A program made the translations under genes and the position numbers. A stretch of DNA of 64,000 nucleotides from Amoebophrya sp. A120 (Eukaryota > Sar > Dinophyceae > Syndiniales > Amoebophryaceae). The notes beneath the pieces were generated by a model. It had not been told where the DNA came from, did not search any database, and saw nothing but the letters and a program-made list of their open reading frames with translations. Location: the NCBI GenBank assembly GCA_905178155.1, contig CAJINV010000029.1, forward strand, positions 127,863 to 191,862. The letters are read 5' to 3'. Below are positions 31,600-43,996 of this stretch, in pieces. How positions within the stretch are numbered: the first letter of the stretch is position 1; each line of letters opens with the position of its first letter.

Positions 31600-33770
31600 G
31601 TAAGCGAGCACCACTCACTATCTTTACATCTTGCATTGAGCGCGCACCTCTACTAAACTTTTTAACTACATCCTGTCGAAATCGAGAATCAAAGAAAGCA
31701 CTTATGACTTTTCGTAAGTGTCTGCGTCGGCGTGCTTCTGCCTTTTCGTAAGTAACCGGCCTGACCTTAGTACTGTCACAGTAAACGAAGACGTAAATAG
31801 CCGGCCTGACCTTAGTACTTCTGAGGCAGCGCTGCGAGCGCCCTGCCTGTAGGTGTAGGTAGTGGCAAAGGCATGGACGAAGAAAAATTTCAGCACGACC
31901 AGCGAGGAGAAGGGCAGGGCTAGTGCCACTCTTCAGAAGTCACACGCTCGCTGCTTCTTGTGTTTTGACTAGTACCACTCTTCAGAAGTCGCTCGCTGCT
32001 TCTTGTGCTTTGACACCAAAGATCTAACACATCTATCATTGCGATGCGTACTACGTTTTTTGATTTGAGCGTGGCTGCAGCATGCGATGAATAGTACGCG
32101 GCGACTGTCGCTGCCAACTAACACACACGCTTGCAGATGATAAAATTTTGAAGGCGCTCCCTGCCTTGTGCAGGATTGATCCAGCAGCTCGATGAACGTA
32201 TATAAAAAATGGAGAACTTCTGCTTCATTGCCACACAATGCAAAAAAAAACTCTACTTCCCAAGGTCCCACCGGCGGCGGCGACATTGCGGGCGGGCGGG
32301 GTGGTCTGTTCGGTTTCTTGTGGTGCCGGTACCTGGGAAGCAACGGACCCCGACCAGTGTCTCATGAATCGAGCCCGACACGGGGCCCTCTTCAACGAAC
32401 CACTCGCTTCGCGATGTGCTGAAAGTTTAAAACTTTGGAACTTTGCATCGAGAAAGAGAATTGTGGGCCGAGACCTGGAACTTTGCATCGAGAAAGAGAA
32501 TTGTGAACCGAGACCGAGGGGAGACTAGTGCGACCGGGGGCGCGAGCGCTTTCCCCACGCGCTTTCGCTTTGATGCCTTCCCTCGCGCGCTGGGAGGGAG
32601 CCGCGCTGCCTTCCCCATCGACCTACCCGCCGGCGTTTTCGCACTTGAATGGCGCCGGCGTTTCTTTGCTGGTGTTTTCGCACTTGAATCGCTGGGGGTG
32701 CTTTTTGTTTTCTCGTCGGTGGGCTTTTCCATGTGCCTCGCACGCAATTAACCCTGCGCGCGCCCACAGGACGAGGATGGCGCGCGGTGTTCCTTTGCTC
32801 CCCGCGCCCCGTTTTCTCTGGTCGGTGCGGCCGGGGAGCCCTACCATCTACGCAACCACAGCCGGCGCAAGCGTCTGCGCATCGGCATTTTCGCACTTGA
32901 ATGGCGCGGGTGTTTCTTGGCCTTTGTTTTCGCACTTGAATCGTGGGGGTGTTTCCGCTTTATTGTCTTCAGCGCTGGGCCTGGGCCTTGCCCTACTATC
33001 AAGAAGTCGTGTTGCCTGCTGCGGCTGGTTTCACCATTGGCAGAACCACGGTCGGCAGCCGCGGGCCGTGGCGCTGGCGTTTTCGCACTTGAATGGCGCC
33101 GATCTTTCTTTGCCAATGTTTTCGCACTTGAATGGCCTCGGTGTTTTTTTGCTTCCTCACCGCTTCGGCCTGTTCGCCGTCACTCCTACTTTGCTCAGAA
33201 CCAGTCTGCGCGCGGAAAGGCAGTCGCGCAAGTGATTTCCAGCAGAAAATCGCTTGCATTTTTGCCGTTGAATGGCGCCGGTGTTTTTGGTGTTTTTCTT
33301 TCACAACACACCAAAAAAAATTTTTCGGCCCTGCGGGGCTATCTTTTTTTTGCGGTGTGATTTCCCTCCTGAATGAGAAACGCGCACTCTACGGCGACCC
33401 GCTCTCGGCTCTCGGTTTCCGATTCCCGGTTCTCGGTTTCCGGTTTCCGATTCTCGGTTTCCGATTCTCGGTTTCCGATTCTCGGTTTCCGATTCTCCGT
33501 TTCAGGTTCTCGGTTCTCGGTTTCCGATTCTCGGTTTCCGATTCTCGGTTCTCGGTTTCCGATTCTCGGTTTCAGGTTCTCGGTTCTCGGTTTCCAATTC
33601 TCGGCTCTCGGTTTCCGATTCTCGGTTCTCGGTTTCCGATTCTCGGTTCTCGGTTTCCGGTTTCCGATTCTCGGTTTCCGATTCTCGGTTCTCGGTTTCC
33701 GGTTTCCGATTCTCGGTTTCCGATTCTCGGTTTTTTACGCCCTGGCCATGGCTTAACTTGATACCCCAAG
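31600..33770. repeat. Repeat-rich non-coding zone
   Basis: Holds: a duplicated GGCCTGACCTTAGTACT (31762, 31807); tandem CCACTCTTCAGAAGTC (31924, 31975); tandem AACTTTGCATCGAGAAAGAG (32437, 32480); seven copies of about 20 bp (TTTTCGCACTTGAATGGCG) in spaced pairs from 32636 to 33285; and the TTTCCGATTCTCGG array. The long open frames here on both strands follow the repeats. Confidence 0.8.
33399..33735. repeat. 7/14-bp tandem array (TTTCCGATTCTCGG)
   Basis: About 330 bp of alternating TTCTCGG and TTTCCGA units with a few single-base variants. Open in several frames but low-complexity. Confidence 0.95.
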
Positions 33771-33829
33771 AACAGGTGTTGACACTGCTACTTCTCCCGT
33801 TGAGGTGGTCTAGTATGATGTAGCGTAGG

Positions 33830-34330
33830 TATTATTTCGAACGGAGCAGCGGTTGTGGTGACCGGTTGTAGCTCTGAGAACGATGGTGCCCTACAGCGGT
33901 GATGGAAACCGATGGAGGATGGAAAGGTTGTCAAATGAAAACCGGTGGAGGTTTATCGAGGAGCAGCAACACGACGAGTGCGGGATAACTCGACGCTTGT
34001 CTCTTGAGCTCTACTCAGCCCCGCTCGAAGGTTCTTCAAATCCGGAGGTTGACGCCGAATGACTTTTCTTTTGCCTGAAACCTCCTGTCGAGCTCGTGAC
34101 GGTGCCTTGAAGTAAATGTAAATTTCAGTTTGTCATGCAGAAAAACAGATTTCATCAAGAAGCAAGTCAAATTCTTCATGCAACAGCACACGACAAGTAC
34201 AGAAACTTCAAAATCAAAAATACCTCAAGAACAGGTAATATTGACACTGCTTGCGCCGGCAAGGGATCGACCTAGAGTGTGTCTTTCCACCTTCCAGGAC
34301 AGGGCTCAATGTGAAAGCACGGGGCCTCGA
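33830..34330. repeat. Dispersed duplicate A (empty-site copy)
   Basis: About 480 bp that align with 44450-45180: shared words include ACTCGACGCTTGTCTCTTGA, CAAATCCGGAGGTTGA, CAGTTTGTCATGCAGAAAAA and TTGACACTGCTTGCGCCGGC. No confident coding frame. At 34035-34048 it reads CAGCCCCGCTCGAAG, the uninterrupted form of the introner site at 44.63 kb. Confidence 0.9.
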
Positions 34331-35337
34331 GATAAATAGCACCGCCGGTGGATGCTTTTATTCCTCGAAGGCGGGTGCGAACACCAGTGCGGAACGGCGC
34401 TTTCTTCACCTGAAGTGGTTGTAGTAAGTTTCTCATGCAGAAACAAAAACTGCAACCGTGTAGTCCTGGCATTGTAGGGTATTTTCGAAGTAGTAGATCA
34501 TGTCGCGCAAATAAGATGAAATCATCGCACTTCTACTATACACATTCAAAAAGTTGTACAACAGTACTCCAGCTGGTCCTCGACCGCTGCAACGAAAACG
34601 CTGACGTGAAGGCCGCGGCTACTGCAAAGACCTCGTTTACTTTCCAACACGGGATCAAGAAGCTGCACCCGCGGAGAGGAGCCCTGCGCAGATCGATGCG
34701 TCGAAGACACCAGGGACGGTGATGGTTCAAGAAACTGTCCTACATTTTGAAAAGACTGTTGCTGTTCGTCCTATCACTCTGTGATAAAATTATTCGGACA
34801 TAAGGCAGAGCACGACATGAATTGTGAATGATTGCAAACTTGATCTTGATGATGTCTAGAGCCCCGACTGCTGGGGAAAATTTTTCTTTTTGGGTGGAAG
34901 GAAGACCAGACTCTGCGCCGGCGCAGCTGCAGCCACAATCACAATCAAAGGTTTAGACGAATCAAAACTTCCAACTAGTGTACTAACTTCAAAAATAGGA
35001 CCAGATTGTTCGTTTTCGCGAAACTAAATGTTACTTAGCACTGCAGCGTCAAATATTTGTTCGATGCTGCGGCCTCACAATACACGGTGCAACATTTGGT
35101 ATTCCTCAAACTCGCTATCGAGATAGAGCTCTGACCATTTGCATTTTGTTCTCTCGTAATTCATAATAAAAACAAAAGTCCAAGATAACCTCGACAGCTA
35201 CTTCCCGCCACAACAAGTTAATTTTTACATTGCTGATTATGATGCGAATTCAACAAGAGGAAAAAACACAGACAAACACGAGTTCTCTCATGTTGCGCTA
35301 CTCTATCCCATTTTGCAATCAATAAATAGCACCGACT
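34331..35337. other. Gap without a recognised gene
   Basis: AT-richer sequence with only short scattered open frames on both strands. I see no introner ends or RNA genes here. Confidence 0.5.
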
Positions 35338-36667
35338 TTGCCATCCTTCTCCGGCGTACTAGAGCTTGCAGACAAAAAAACACAAAAGCATCGACGTCTT
35401 GAAACAACGAAGCCTTCAGCAAAGTCAGAGACTCGGGATGTGGGGGTGGCGGTGGTAGCGGGAACTCAAATGGTGCATCATCAAGCCCGCACGGGCCAAG
35501 AAGATGACAATAATCAAGTCGCCGTCGCGTCCGTCAAAGCCCATAAATCAAAAAAAAGCACCCCGTTGCAAAAGGCGCTGCGACTTGGTTTTTGATCGGT
35601 CGGAGCACTCACTTCGGCCACTGGCTTTCACCGAACTTGATGGCGGGGCAACTACCAAGCAGCTGTCCCACGCGGCTGCAGGCACGACAGCTCCGACGAG
35701 GAACCATCAACGCGCGCGCCCACACCACACGCCAAACGGCAACGCTCCGAGCGCGGGGCGCCCGACCAAACGGGCTAAATGGGGGAGGGCAAATACAACA
35801 TGGCCCCAAGCCCGGGCGCCGGGGCGCCCCGCGAGCGCCGTGGGCCCGATAACCGGAAGCGCGCAAAGCAATGCGCACAATCAGCCAGCGCCGGGGTCGG
35901 CGGCAAGCGCCAAAAGCCTCCCAGGGTGGTGGCCGGGAAGGCGCCGGAGGGCCTGGGGCGGCGCCGGGCGTGTGAGCGAGCGAAGGCCGGCGCTCTCCGC
36001 CCCGAAGAGTCCGGTCGTCCTGCAGGGCCTTGCGGTCCTTCCTTGCGGAGTGCGTCCCCACGGGCGTCGCGCCGCTCCGCCTGCTGCGGGCTGCTCATCT
36101 CCGCGAGGCTCTTCCGCTTCTCCGACCTTCTTCTCCCTGTGCCGCTTTATTCTCCCTGTGCCGCGAGGGCAGCAGGGGATGGGGCGCGCCCGCGCCCGCC
36201 CCCGCGCGGCGCAAAGGCCCGCGGCGGCCGGGGTGCGAAACGGCGCGGCCGGGGCGCAAAAAGGCGGGCCGGGGTGCGCGTCGGCCGGGGCGGGCGCGAG
36301 GCAACCGCGGCGCCGGTCGCCTCACCCAAAACCGTCGCAATGTCGGGGGGTTTTCGAAGGCAAAGGAGAAGCGCCCGCCGGGCATACTCGCTATCCGTCA
36401 ACTGGCTGCCGGCCTCTCCGCGCAGTGTTTTGCGGGTCCGGCGGGGGCCGGCGCCGGCGCCCAACATGTGGCCCAGCGTCGTCCGGAAACCTCACGCAGA
36501 CCAAACAGGCCGGGCGTATTTCATCCTTCTGCCCGAGCCAGTTCCTCCAGCCATGGCACCCACTGCAAGGCGCGAGGACGTGCGCCGCCGGGCGTGCGCG
36601 GCCTGCGCGGTCCTCTGCTTGTCGTCTGTAGTAGCTAAAGCACGGCCCGGCCTTGGTTTTTGTTTTC

Positions 36668-36699
<32 letters not shown>

Positions 36700-36795
36700 G
36701 CCGAAGGCACAACTGTGCAGACTCTCGCGGCAGTTCACTTGGACGGAAAAACACCTCCCTGGTGCGGCACTCCTGCGCTCGCGAGATAACGCCTC
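35338..36795. repeat. GC-rich region with a dispersed repeat and a microsatellite
   Basis: 35338-35595 is open on the plus strand and may be an exon, but no frame is convincing beyond it. About 125 bp from 35790 (TACAACATGGCCCCAAGCCC through GATAACCGGAAGCGCGCAAA) recur at 46390-46510. 36671-36698 is an (AC)14 tract. The several long open frames on both strands (up to 375 codons) are explained by high GC content. Confidence 0.6.
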
Positions 36796-37300
36796 ACGGA
36801 CTTCTATGTGGATTTCGCGAGAAACTAAAAACTCAATGTCGTCCGTAGTTCTTTCTTCGTTATCTTTGCACTCCTTTGTTCATTCTAAAATCTCCGAAAA
36901 AACTGGTTCGCGGCCAATCGCAACACTTTCTTCTAAAATACTTTTACTATTCGTCCAACACCACCGTGTTTGTGTGGTTGCTGTATCACTTCGAAACTGT
37001 CTGCGCTGTTAGCGTTAAAAAACTTGTTCCTATGTCATCTTTTGGTGTAGTTGCTTTTGTCTGAGCTTGCAGCTAAAAAAAAATTAGTTGAGCAGGATCT
37101 TACTTGGCTTTAAAAAGTATAAACATTGCAGTATACGAAGGTAAGAATCAAAGACTTTAATCTTACACTTGTCGCTGATGTCAAGACCCGACACCAAAGT
37201 TCTAGTAGCACACTGGCGTTCCTCCTCTCTTGTCAACTAATCCGCCAAAGAACCGTCCGATTTCTTTATCCGTGTTGTACGCAAAAAAGTTCGTCCGATC
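36796..37300. other. Gap downstream of a minus-strand gene
   Basis: AT-rich sequence between the GC-rich repeat and the stop codon of the next minus-strand gene. It probably includes that gene's 3' untranslated region. No polyadenylation motif was assigned. Confidence 0.5.
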
Positions 37301-40300
37301 TCACTGTTTATCTTCCGTGTTGGAAACAGGCTCCGATGAACTCGATCCTTTCAGATCGGACGAAGAAATTGCGGAAGTTTCCAGTGCTTCGATAGTTGAG
37401 ATTATCTCCCGTACCAGAAATAATTGCGAACTTGATGCAGCTGCTGTTCCCGTTACTTCATCCTCGTTCAATACTTTGGTGCTGGTTGTCTTACTCTTGC
37501 TTTTGTCACCGTTCCTCACTGTACTGCCTGCTTGGAGATCCTGAGCCTCGTGATCATGTGGTTGTTGCTGTTCCACGGTTGATGGAGAGGAAGCAGCAGG
37601 AGCTTCTGTCGCCGTGTCCTTCTTCGTGCAGCTGTCATTTAATATTTCTCGAGTAGTAAACAGCTTCTCCCCTAGCTCGAGCAAAGACCTCGTCTCTGGC
37701 ACTTCAAGCAGTGACAGGATTTCTTCCGTCCGGTGGCAACGGTCGGGTTGGCCGCAGTAGAGCACACCGTGGTGTAGTTTGATGAGCAGGGAGTTTTGAT
37801 TTTGATCCTCACCTGGAAGATTTTTTTCCTGCTCTGCTCGTCCAGGTGTACCACCGGCTTGTTGCACGCCAGGAGCTGTTGGCGGGGACGCGACAGTGCT
37901 AGTTGTACCTTTCATCACGAGGAACGGTTGTATCTCACCATCAGATCTCGGACCCGGTTTCTTGAAGACTACAAGCACTGGATTTTTACCGGTTCTTGTT
38001 CTATTTTCACAGATGCTAGTTTCGCGTTGGTTTGGATCTGTTTCGAGCGCGTCGCCCTCGCCGGCAGAAGAAGAAGCTGAAATTGGTTTCATCTCCGAAA
38101 ACCTGAGTTCATGCCCATCGGAGAGGGTGCACGTCACCGTCTGCTGTAAAGTCGCCAAGGGCAGTACCGGTGGGTAACGATAATCGTCGTTGCGTTGCCC
38201 GAAAAACAAATCGAAGCCGACGTAGATCCCGCCGGTACAACTACGCGCAGCAGGTTTTCCGCAGTTGGCTTGCGACTCCGAAGATTCTTTCATGTTCTCG
38301 TCCTGCGCGCCTTCCACGACACCAAGTTTATTCTGCTTGTTGCTCTGTACTGGTTCATTTTGCTTCACGAAAAAACACTTCGGGCGGCAGAAGAGGTTAG
38401 CTGCATTTCTCTGCTGCGTGATCAATCCGCGGAACACCACCCCAGCGGCCCACGCCGGCTGGAAGAACAGCAGAAGGTTCAACAGTGGCTGGATGGCGAC
38501 ACGTATGAACTGCAAAAGAGCCGCACACGCACTCGTATATATGCATTACAAATTTCCTCAGCATGAGAAATGAAATTTGTAATGCGGATTGCCCTCAAGA
38601 AAAAGCTTTGTAATGCATGACTGCAACTACTACGAGTACAATGCTTTTGCACAGGATAGCACGAGATTTCTGTGGGAATGCCTTTAGCGCAGACACATCC
38701 CCGGCGAAGAGCAGCGGTTCCGCCTATTACAATGAAAAATGCCCCCACCCCCGAACTTGAAAGCATTTGTATTGCAAACCTTTCCAAATGAAACATTCGC
38801 CCTCTTGCAAGTATCAGCATCACAGATTTCCGATCGTGAATAGCAAAAATTTGTATTGCAAAAGATCCCAGCAAGAGCGGTGCCTGTCATGCAAGCGATG
38901 CGAAACACGACTAGAATCTGCATCAGAAAGATTCATACTCCTTTCATGCATGACAAAAAGTTTTCATTTGGAAACTTCGCATCACAAATTTTTGCAAGTT
39001 TGGGGTGGGGGGCACTTTTCACTGTAATACCGCCTCGGTTCGGTTCAGACTCGGGAAAAGTTCGGTGGTCAGGGGTAGAAGAGAACTCTTGCCGTCCTGC
39101 TCTGTAGTAGTTGCTGATGTATATGTAGTTGTAGTACTGCTCGCGGATTGCAACGTGCGGAGACTCTGCACGAAATGCTCCATGAGCGGTTTGTCCAGGG
39201 GCTTCCTCCGGGAAAGGTGATCTTCCTGCTGTGGCTCCATGTTGCACACAGCACCTTTTTCTTCTAACGTCAGGATGGCGCGTATGAGGGTGCGCAAGTC
39301 CTCCTCTGCCTCTTTTTCATGCAAAATACCAAATCCGCATAATGGAAATGCTATATGCGTTGAAGCATCCTGTCGATGGCATGTTTAGAAGTTTCAGGGC
39401 CGCAAATAATAGCACTACAACCCGTGGTGTGCGGGTTTGTCATGCGAAAGATACTGCTTACATTTGTGGCGTGGCTTCTGTTGCCCGTCATGAACTTCAA
39501 ATGCTGGGCCAGGGGGAGCTGTGCAATCTCATAGCGCGCCGCGAGACGGTGTCCACCAATTCCGCAGTCAGCAAAGTTGGTTTTACAATCAGTTCGACAC
39601 CTTCGATCTTCGCGGGAAGCTGGAGTAGTTTCATATGCATTACAAAAGCACCGCACTCATAGTAAAACGAAAAAATAGTGGTAGTCGAGCATGACAGATC
39701 TACCTTTGTATGCTGAGCAGCATTACAAATTTTATTTTTCATGCTAGCCGGATTTGTGATGCGATTTCTATCAGTACGACACTTTTGCAGTCGATATTTC
39801 AGTTTGTCCAGCACAGCCTCATATCCATTGCAAATATGTTTGGGTCTGGACATTTGTGATGCTAAAATGTGGATGATGGAAACACCTCCGAAACCGAATG
39901 CAGCCCAGCATGACAACTTTTCATAATGCGTTCTCATAGGATAGGCAGTTTGCATTTTTTGCATGAGAAAAATGGATGCGACTGTTTTTGGTATATGCAA
40001 CACAGACTTGTTCACAGGAATGCGAATGCAAGACCAGCACTACAAGCTCAAACTTTATTCCAGGAGCAGACATATTTGCATTTGATACCCCCACCGCCAG
40101 CTCAACTGGTGCTCCTCCTGTTGTTCCATCGCACTGCTGCAGCAACAGCGAGGTTAGCGACTCTTGCAGGGAACAAGCTGGATCTCCCTTTTCCCCTGTT
40201 TCGAACCGCAAGGCTACGTCGACTGTGGCATCCAAGAGGTCCGACTCGACTGAAGATTTGAAGCGGAACAAAACGCCGAGTTCGAGGTCGAGGAGCGAAA

Positions 40301-42167
40301 CGGAGTGGAGCTTGAAGGAGCATGCTGCTCCAGTCACCGTGTGAATGGTCGTGTTCTGTTCTTGTTCCAGCTGTGCATTGGTTTTGGTGATGGTGCCTAT
40401 CGCTTCACTACTGTCGCCGAGACTCGCCGACAAGGTCGACCACGGGTTCGTACAAACCAAGCTATCGGTTGTAGCTGCACTCTTTCCTCCTGCGCGCGGA
40501 CCGCCTGTTCGTGACGATGATGATGGTGATGATGACGATGATGATGATGAAGTGTAGTCACAGCGAGGACTACACTCGAACTTAACCGCTAAGCCTGTGA
40601 TTTTTGACTCCGCTACGTTCGTGGCACTGGACCCGGAGGGACACAGCTGCGTCATTCGCCGGAACGACTTTGGTGTCAGGCGAAACGACCGGGTCGCTGG
40701 CAAGTCGGAGTCGGTGGTACTCAGAAGCCGCAGATCCACGTCGAGGCTGGCACCCGACAGGGAGCGGTTTTGCGCTTCAACTGCGTCGCTAAACTCCTTC
40801 TCGCAGAGCTCCACCTGCGTTCGTACGGCCTTTTTGACGATGTTGGTGCGTGGAACATCTTCGTCGTTCTCCCAATACTCCCCTTCCGATTCCACTAGAT
40901 CTTCGAAAACATACCTATAAAGATCCGTCAAGCGATCCCGGCTGAAGTCACCAAGTCCGACCAAGGACAGCACCGCTCGCGTCCGGCCGAACGGTTTCGA
41001 TCTGGCGCTCATGAAGAGTATGGCGTTGCGCAGTTGCAGTTCGGCTCTGCCCATGGCCGGCACGCCGGGAAGCACGGAGCCTGGATGCACCCCAAACCCC
41101 CGCAAGAAAACCTCCATCAGAATCGCGAGCCCTAGCTTCTTCTTGTCCCGCGGCTTCAGCACCAGCAACGCCTGTGTGGCCGAAACAATGACGCTCTCGG
41201 TGACAGCAAACTCGATACCTACTACAGTGCAGGTGACATCCTGCAGATTGGAAATGGGTGTTGTCGGCACTATTTTGCTTGGTTCGTCCTTGTCATCCTC
41301 GAACCATCCAAAACCGATGAGAGTCGAACCTGTGTCGTCATATCCCGAATCGAACAGGCGCGCAGGCAGGCGAGAGGTAACAACGCGCGAATCAGGGTCG
41401 TGGCGCTTGACGGTCATATCACACGCCCAGGCAGTTTCGAACGGAAGCAAAAGGCCGACGAGTTCGGACAGCGCAGGTTGAGGTTCTGAAATTATGTCAC
41501 CGAAGCGAAATAGTCGCTCAGCGGCGCGCCGGGGGATGAGTGGGAACAAAGAGGAAGTTTCCGAAAGGAGACTGTGTATCAGCTCCGATTCGGGCTCGGA
41601 CCGGGGCCCGGGCATCATCTGGGAGGAAGCAAGCAACTTCTTGTCCACGTCAGCAACTGTGTGATCTTTTGTTCGCCCTCCAACAGCTTCCTTCAGTTTT
41701 CGAAAATTCCGCACGAGGCTTTTCGAACGGAAAAAAATACTTCTTGCACTGGCGGCAGGAGACGGAGCTACGAAGTCCAAGACGTCCGCGGACTCGGGTA
41801 GGCCGAGCAACTTGAGTTCTTCCAGGACCGTTAGCGGATGACGTATCGACGTCGTAGTTTTTGCAGTTGCACTCTCCGGTGGCGGCCGATGCGAGGCCGC
41901 GTAAGGAGGCAGGGTCAGCAGAATCTTCTCGATATCCGCTGGCACTTTGCACACCTCGTCCCATCCGCGATAATTGTGACGCCGCACTATCACTTTGCCG
42001 CTTACCGCGTTGGTCATCTCGTCTTCGGAATCGGAATCCACGTCGAAAGACAGCGATTCGTCCAGATCCTCGCTCCCGCTCCCTTCCACGAGATGCCATG
42101 TTCCGAAGCTGAACGCAAACCTGCATCCCGCTCCCGCTCCCGATTTTCTGTCGTCCACAAATGCCAT
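37301..42167 (-). CDS. Large unidentified protein, six exons, five introns all introners
   Basis: Minus-strand exons 42167-40088, 39821-39797, 39633-39534, 39282-39030, 38724-38659 and 38503-37301. Removing each introner plus 5 nt gives 3702 nt, 1234 codons with stop, and every junction reads through (GTG GGG GCT GTG; CTG AAA CTA CTC; CGC GCC ATC CTG; GAG GCG GAA CCG; CGT GCC GCC ATC). The start is the ATG at 42167; a CAG just upstream could be an acceptor, so a further 5' exon is possible. The N-terminus is acidic Ser/Asp-rich, the middle a large mixed domain (FGWFEDDKDEPSKIV, VFLRGFGVHPGSVLPG), then a poly-Ser tract, a hydrophobic LLNLLLFFQPAWAAGVVF segment, and a charged, Glu/Ser-rich C-terminus. 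I recognise no family. Confidence 0.85.
38504..38658. mobile_element. Introner element, family C
   Basis: Left end TATGAACTGCAAAAGAGCCG; right end ACTACGAGTACAATGCTTTT then GCACAGGATA. Flanks ACACG/GCACG. Removal keeps the minus-strand frame. Confidence 0.9.
38725..39029. mobile_element. Introner element, family F
   Basis: Left end TATTACAATGAAAAATGCCC then CCACCCC; right end GGGGTGGGGGGCACTTTTCA then CTGTAATA. Perfect direct repeat CCGCC. Removal keeps the minus-strand frame. Confidence 0.95.
39283..39533. mobile_element. Introner element, family G
   Basis: Left end TATGAGGGTGCGCAAGTCCT, right end AGGGGGAGCTGTGCAATCTC then ATA. Perfect direct repeat GCGCG. Removal keeps the minus-strand frame. 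Confidence 0.92.
39634..39796. mobile_element. Introner element, family C
   Basis: Left end TATGCATTACAAAAGCACCG, right end GTACGACACTTTTGCAGTCG then ATA. Perfect direct repeat TTTCA. Together with the next element it bounds a 25-nt exon. Confidence 0.93.
39822..40087. mobile_element. Introner element, family A
   Basis: TATCCATTGCAAATATGTTT then GGGTCTGG; right end CCAGGAGCAGACATATTTG then TTTGATA. Flanks CCTCA/CCCCA. Removal keeps the minus-strand frame. Confidence 0.92.
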
Positions 42168-42497
42168 GTTCCTGCCTAGTATCCGAACATGCCTGGTACG
42201 GGTACCTCGGCCGTTGATGTCATCTGCACAGTATGGATAGCGAGCGTGGCGCACACGAACGATAGCGATACATAAATATAGGTCCCACCTTTAGATACAA
42301 CAAGAACAAGGGCAAGGCCGAGCAAGCTCCTTTTCGAAGACACTGGAAAAATATCAATTTCACAATCACATTCACAGCTCCACACAAATACAAACAATTT
42401 TCCAAAGGGAAAAATGGAAGCTGCGCCTACTGCGTCAAAAAATGAAATAAAGCAGCTGTAATGATGGTGCAAGAATGTACAACAACTTAGTTGCAAT
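42168..42497. other. Short intergenic gap, minus-strand cluster
   Basis: Lies between the stop of the gene at 42498 and the start of the gene at 42167, both on the minus strand. A minus-strand open frame with hydrophobic stretches crosses it but has no support. Confidence 0.5.
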
Positions 42498-43996
42498 TTA
42501 TAGATACGAGTAAGCCGTCGTCGCAGTGGATAAGAACCGAAACCGGACGACAACCTCTAGCACCGCTCCGTCCACTTGAAAGGCATGCTCCCCGACATCG
42601 AGAGCGAGGGGACCCGCCTTCGACTTTTTCACGCCAAGCTGGAGCACTGCGCCGAATTGCAAATCCAGCCAGATGACCTTTTTCAGCTTGAAAAAAGTGC
42701 TTTTCCCTAGCACCAAAGTGTTCCTGTCCTCTTCATTGAACGGGAAGAACGAAGAGTGAGATCCCGGCGTGAATTCGACGGTAATTGCTTTCTTGTCATC
42801 GGTCTGGGTTGCGTCGGCCGCGGTCGCTTCGGCCTGGGTCGCGTCCACCTTGTAGTAGGAACGCGGGGAAAATGTCGTCGCCGCGCCGAGCTGAAGTCCC
42901 AGCCACGGGCTGTGCTCCAATTGGATCTGCTTTTCCTGCTTCGTCCACACGCTGGAAGTCGCTGTACCCGGACGGTGTGTCAAATGCAAATGTGTCTGGG
43001 TCTGGGAGGGTTGAATCTGTGTTGCGGATCTCGTAGTGTTGAAAAATCTGCGTAGCATAAGCAGCAACACAAGCACACACTATATTCGCCCTGCAAAGTC
43101 GTAGTTTGTATATGCGCTCTGCGTATAAAAAAGCTTTTCAAAAATTTATCATGCGTCACTGCATTTCAAGGCGTGCTCAAGCATGACCATTCAGCATCAC
43201 AAGGTTCCAGACCCAGACATCTTTGCAATGGATACTGTGCGCTGGCATGCAACCGTAAATGAGCCGTCCAATCTCGTCGGGAACATTGGCCTCCAGTGGC
43301 GTGGCGCCGCGTTCCCTCTTTTTTTTCTCGAAGCACGTGGTAGCGGTTTTGGTATGGGATTCCCAAACGTTACGTTCTCAACTGTATACATGAATTTGTA
43401 TTGCAAGATAAGCAATAGTGAAAGGGGCAAGCGCAAGGGCAAGCTCGCAGCCTTAGCATTACAGCTTTGGCACAGATTTAGATCTTGTTTAGCCCTTCGT
43501 GAATTTGTCATGCGAAGTAGCTTGATTGTGTGGTCGTGCGTGGTGGCTGATGGTAATTTTGCATCACAACAAGTTTAGGTATTAATTGAGAACTATGTAA
43601 ATGTTTTCGAGTGCCATATTTCACCAGCAGTGCCTTCAGGTCCTTCTTCGCTTTCACGGGATCATTGGATCGCTCCTCGAGGCTATCAAATGCAGAAATG
43701 TAGTCTGGGCCTGGAAACCTTAACCTCTAATGCTGAATAGTCGTGAGTGAATGCGCCCTTGAGTGCAATGCAGCACGGAAAATTTTTCAAACGCTTTCTC
43801 ATGCTTAGTGCGCATTACAAACTGCGCTTTTTCATCACAAAATTGTGGCGCTTTCGTTGCTTTTATGCAAAACAGATTTTTCAGAAAAAGTGCCTTACAC
43901 GCAATCCAGGTTCAACTTACATTCCAGACCCAGAGATATTTGCACTTGATAGAGACGGTCGAAGATTTCTTGCAAACTCTCGTTCAGATTCAACAT
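42498..43996 (-). CDS. Unidentified 230-residue protein, four exons
   Basis: Minus-strand exons 43996-43952, 43683-43619, 43352-43235 and 42977-42498. An in-frame TAG lies just upstream of the ATG at 43996. Removing the three introners plus 5 nt each gives 693 nt (231 codons with stop). Junctions: CGT CTC GAG GAG, GTG AAA ACC GCT and CAC AGT CCG GGT. The N-terminus is helical and charged (LNESLQEIFDRLEERSND), and the C-terminal half is probably beta-rich (WLGLQLGAATTFSPRSYYKV; VIWLDLQFGAVLQLGVKK). No signal peptide, and no family recognised. A strong gene call from the exact frame recovery. Confidence 0.88.
42978..43234. mobile_element. Introner element, family A
   Basis: TGTCAAATGCAAATGTGTCT at the left, CCAGACCCAGACATCTTTG then TGGATA at the right. 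Flanks CGGTG/CTGTG. Removal keeps the minus-strand frame. Confidence 0.92.
43353..43618. mobile_element. Introner element, family E
   Basis: Left end TATGGGATTCCCAAACGTTA then CGTTCTCAACTG; right end GTAAATGTTTTCGAGTGCCA then TA. Flanks TTTGG/TTTCA. Removal keeps the minus-strand frame. Confidence 0.88.
43684..43951. mobile_element. Introner element, family A
   Basis: TATCAAATGCAGAAATGTAG then TCTGGGCCTGG; right end CCAGACCCAGAGATATTTG then CTTGATA. Flanks GAGGC/GAGAC. Removal keeps the minus-strand frame. Confidence 0.9.

Noticed and set aside
33132-33761. Open frame of 209 codons made of repeated FRFPILG-like units
   Set aside because: Entirely the 7/14-bp tandem array; all frames are open.
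35504-36789. Plus-strand open frames of 375 and 336 codons
   Set aside because: High GC content leaves several frames open at once, the composition is Arg/Pro/Gly-rich, and part overlaps a dispersed repeat and an (AC)n tract.
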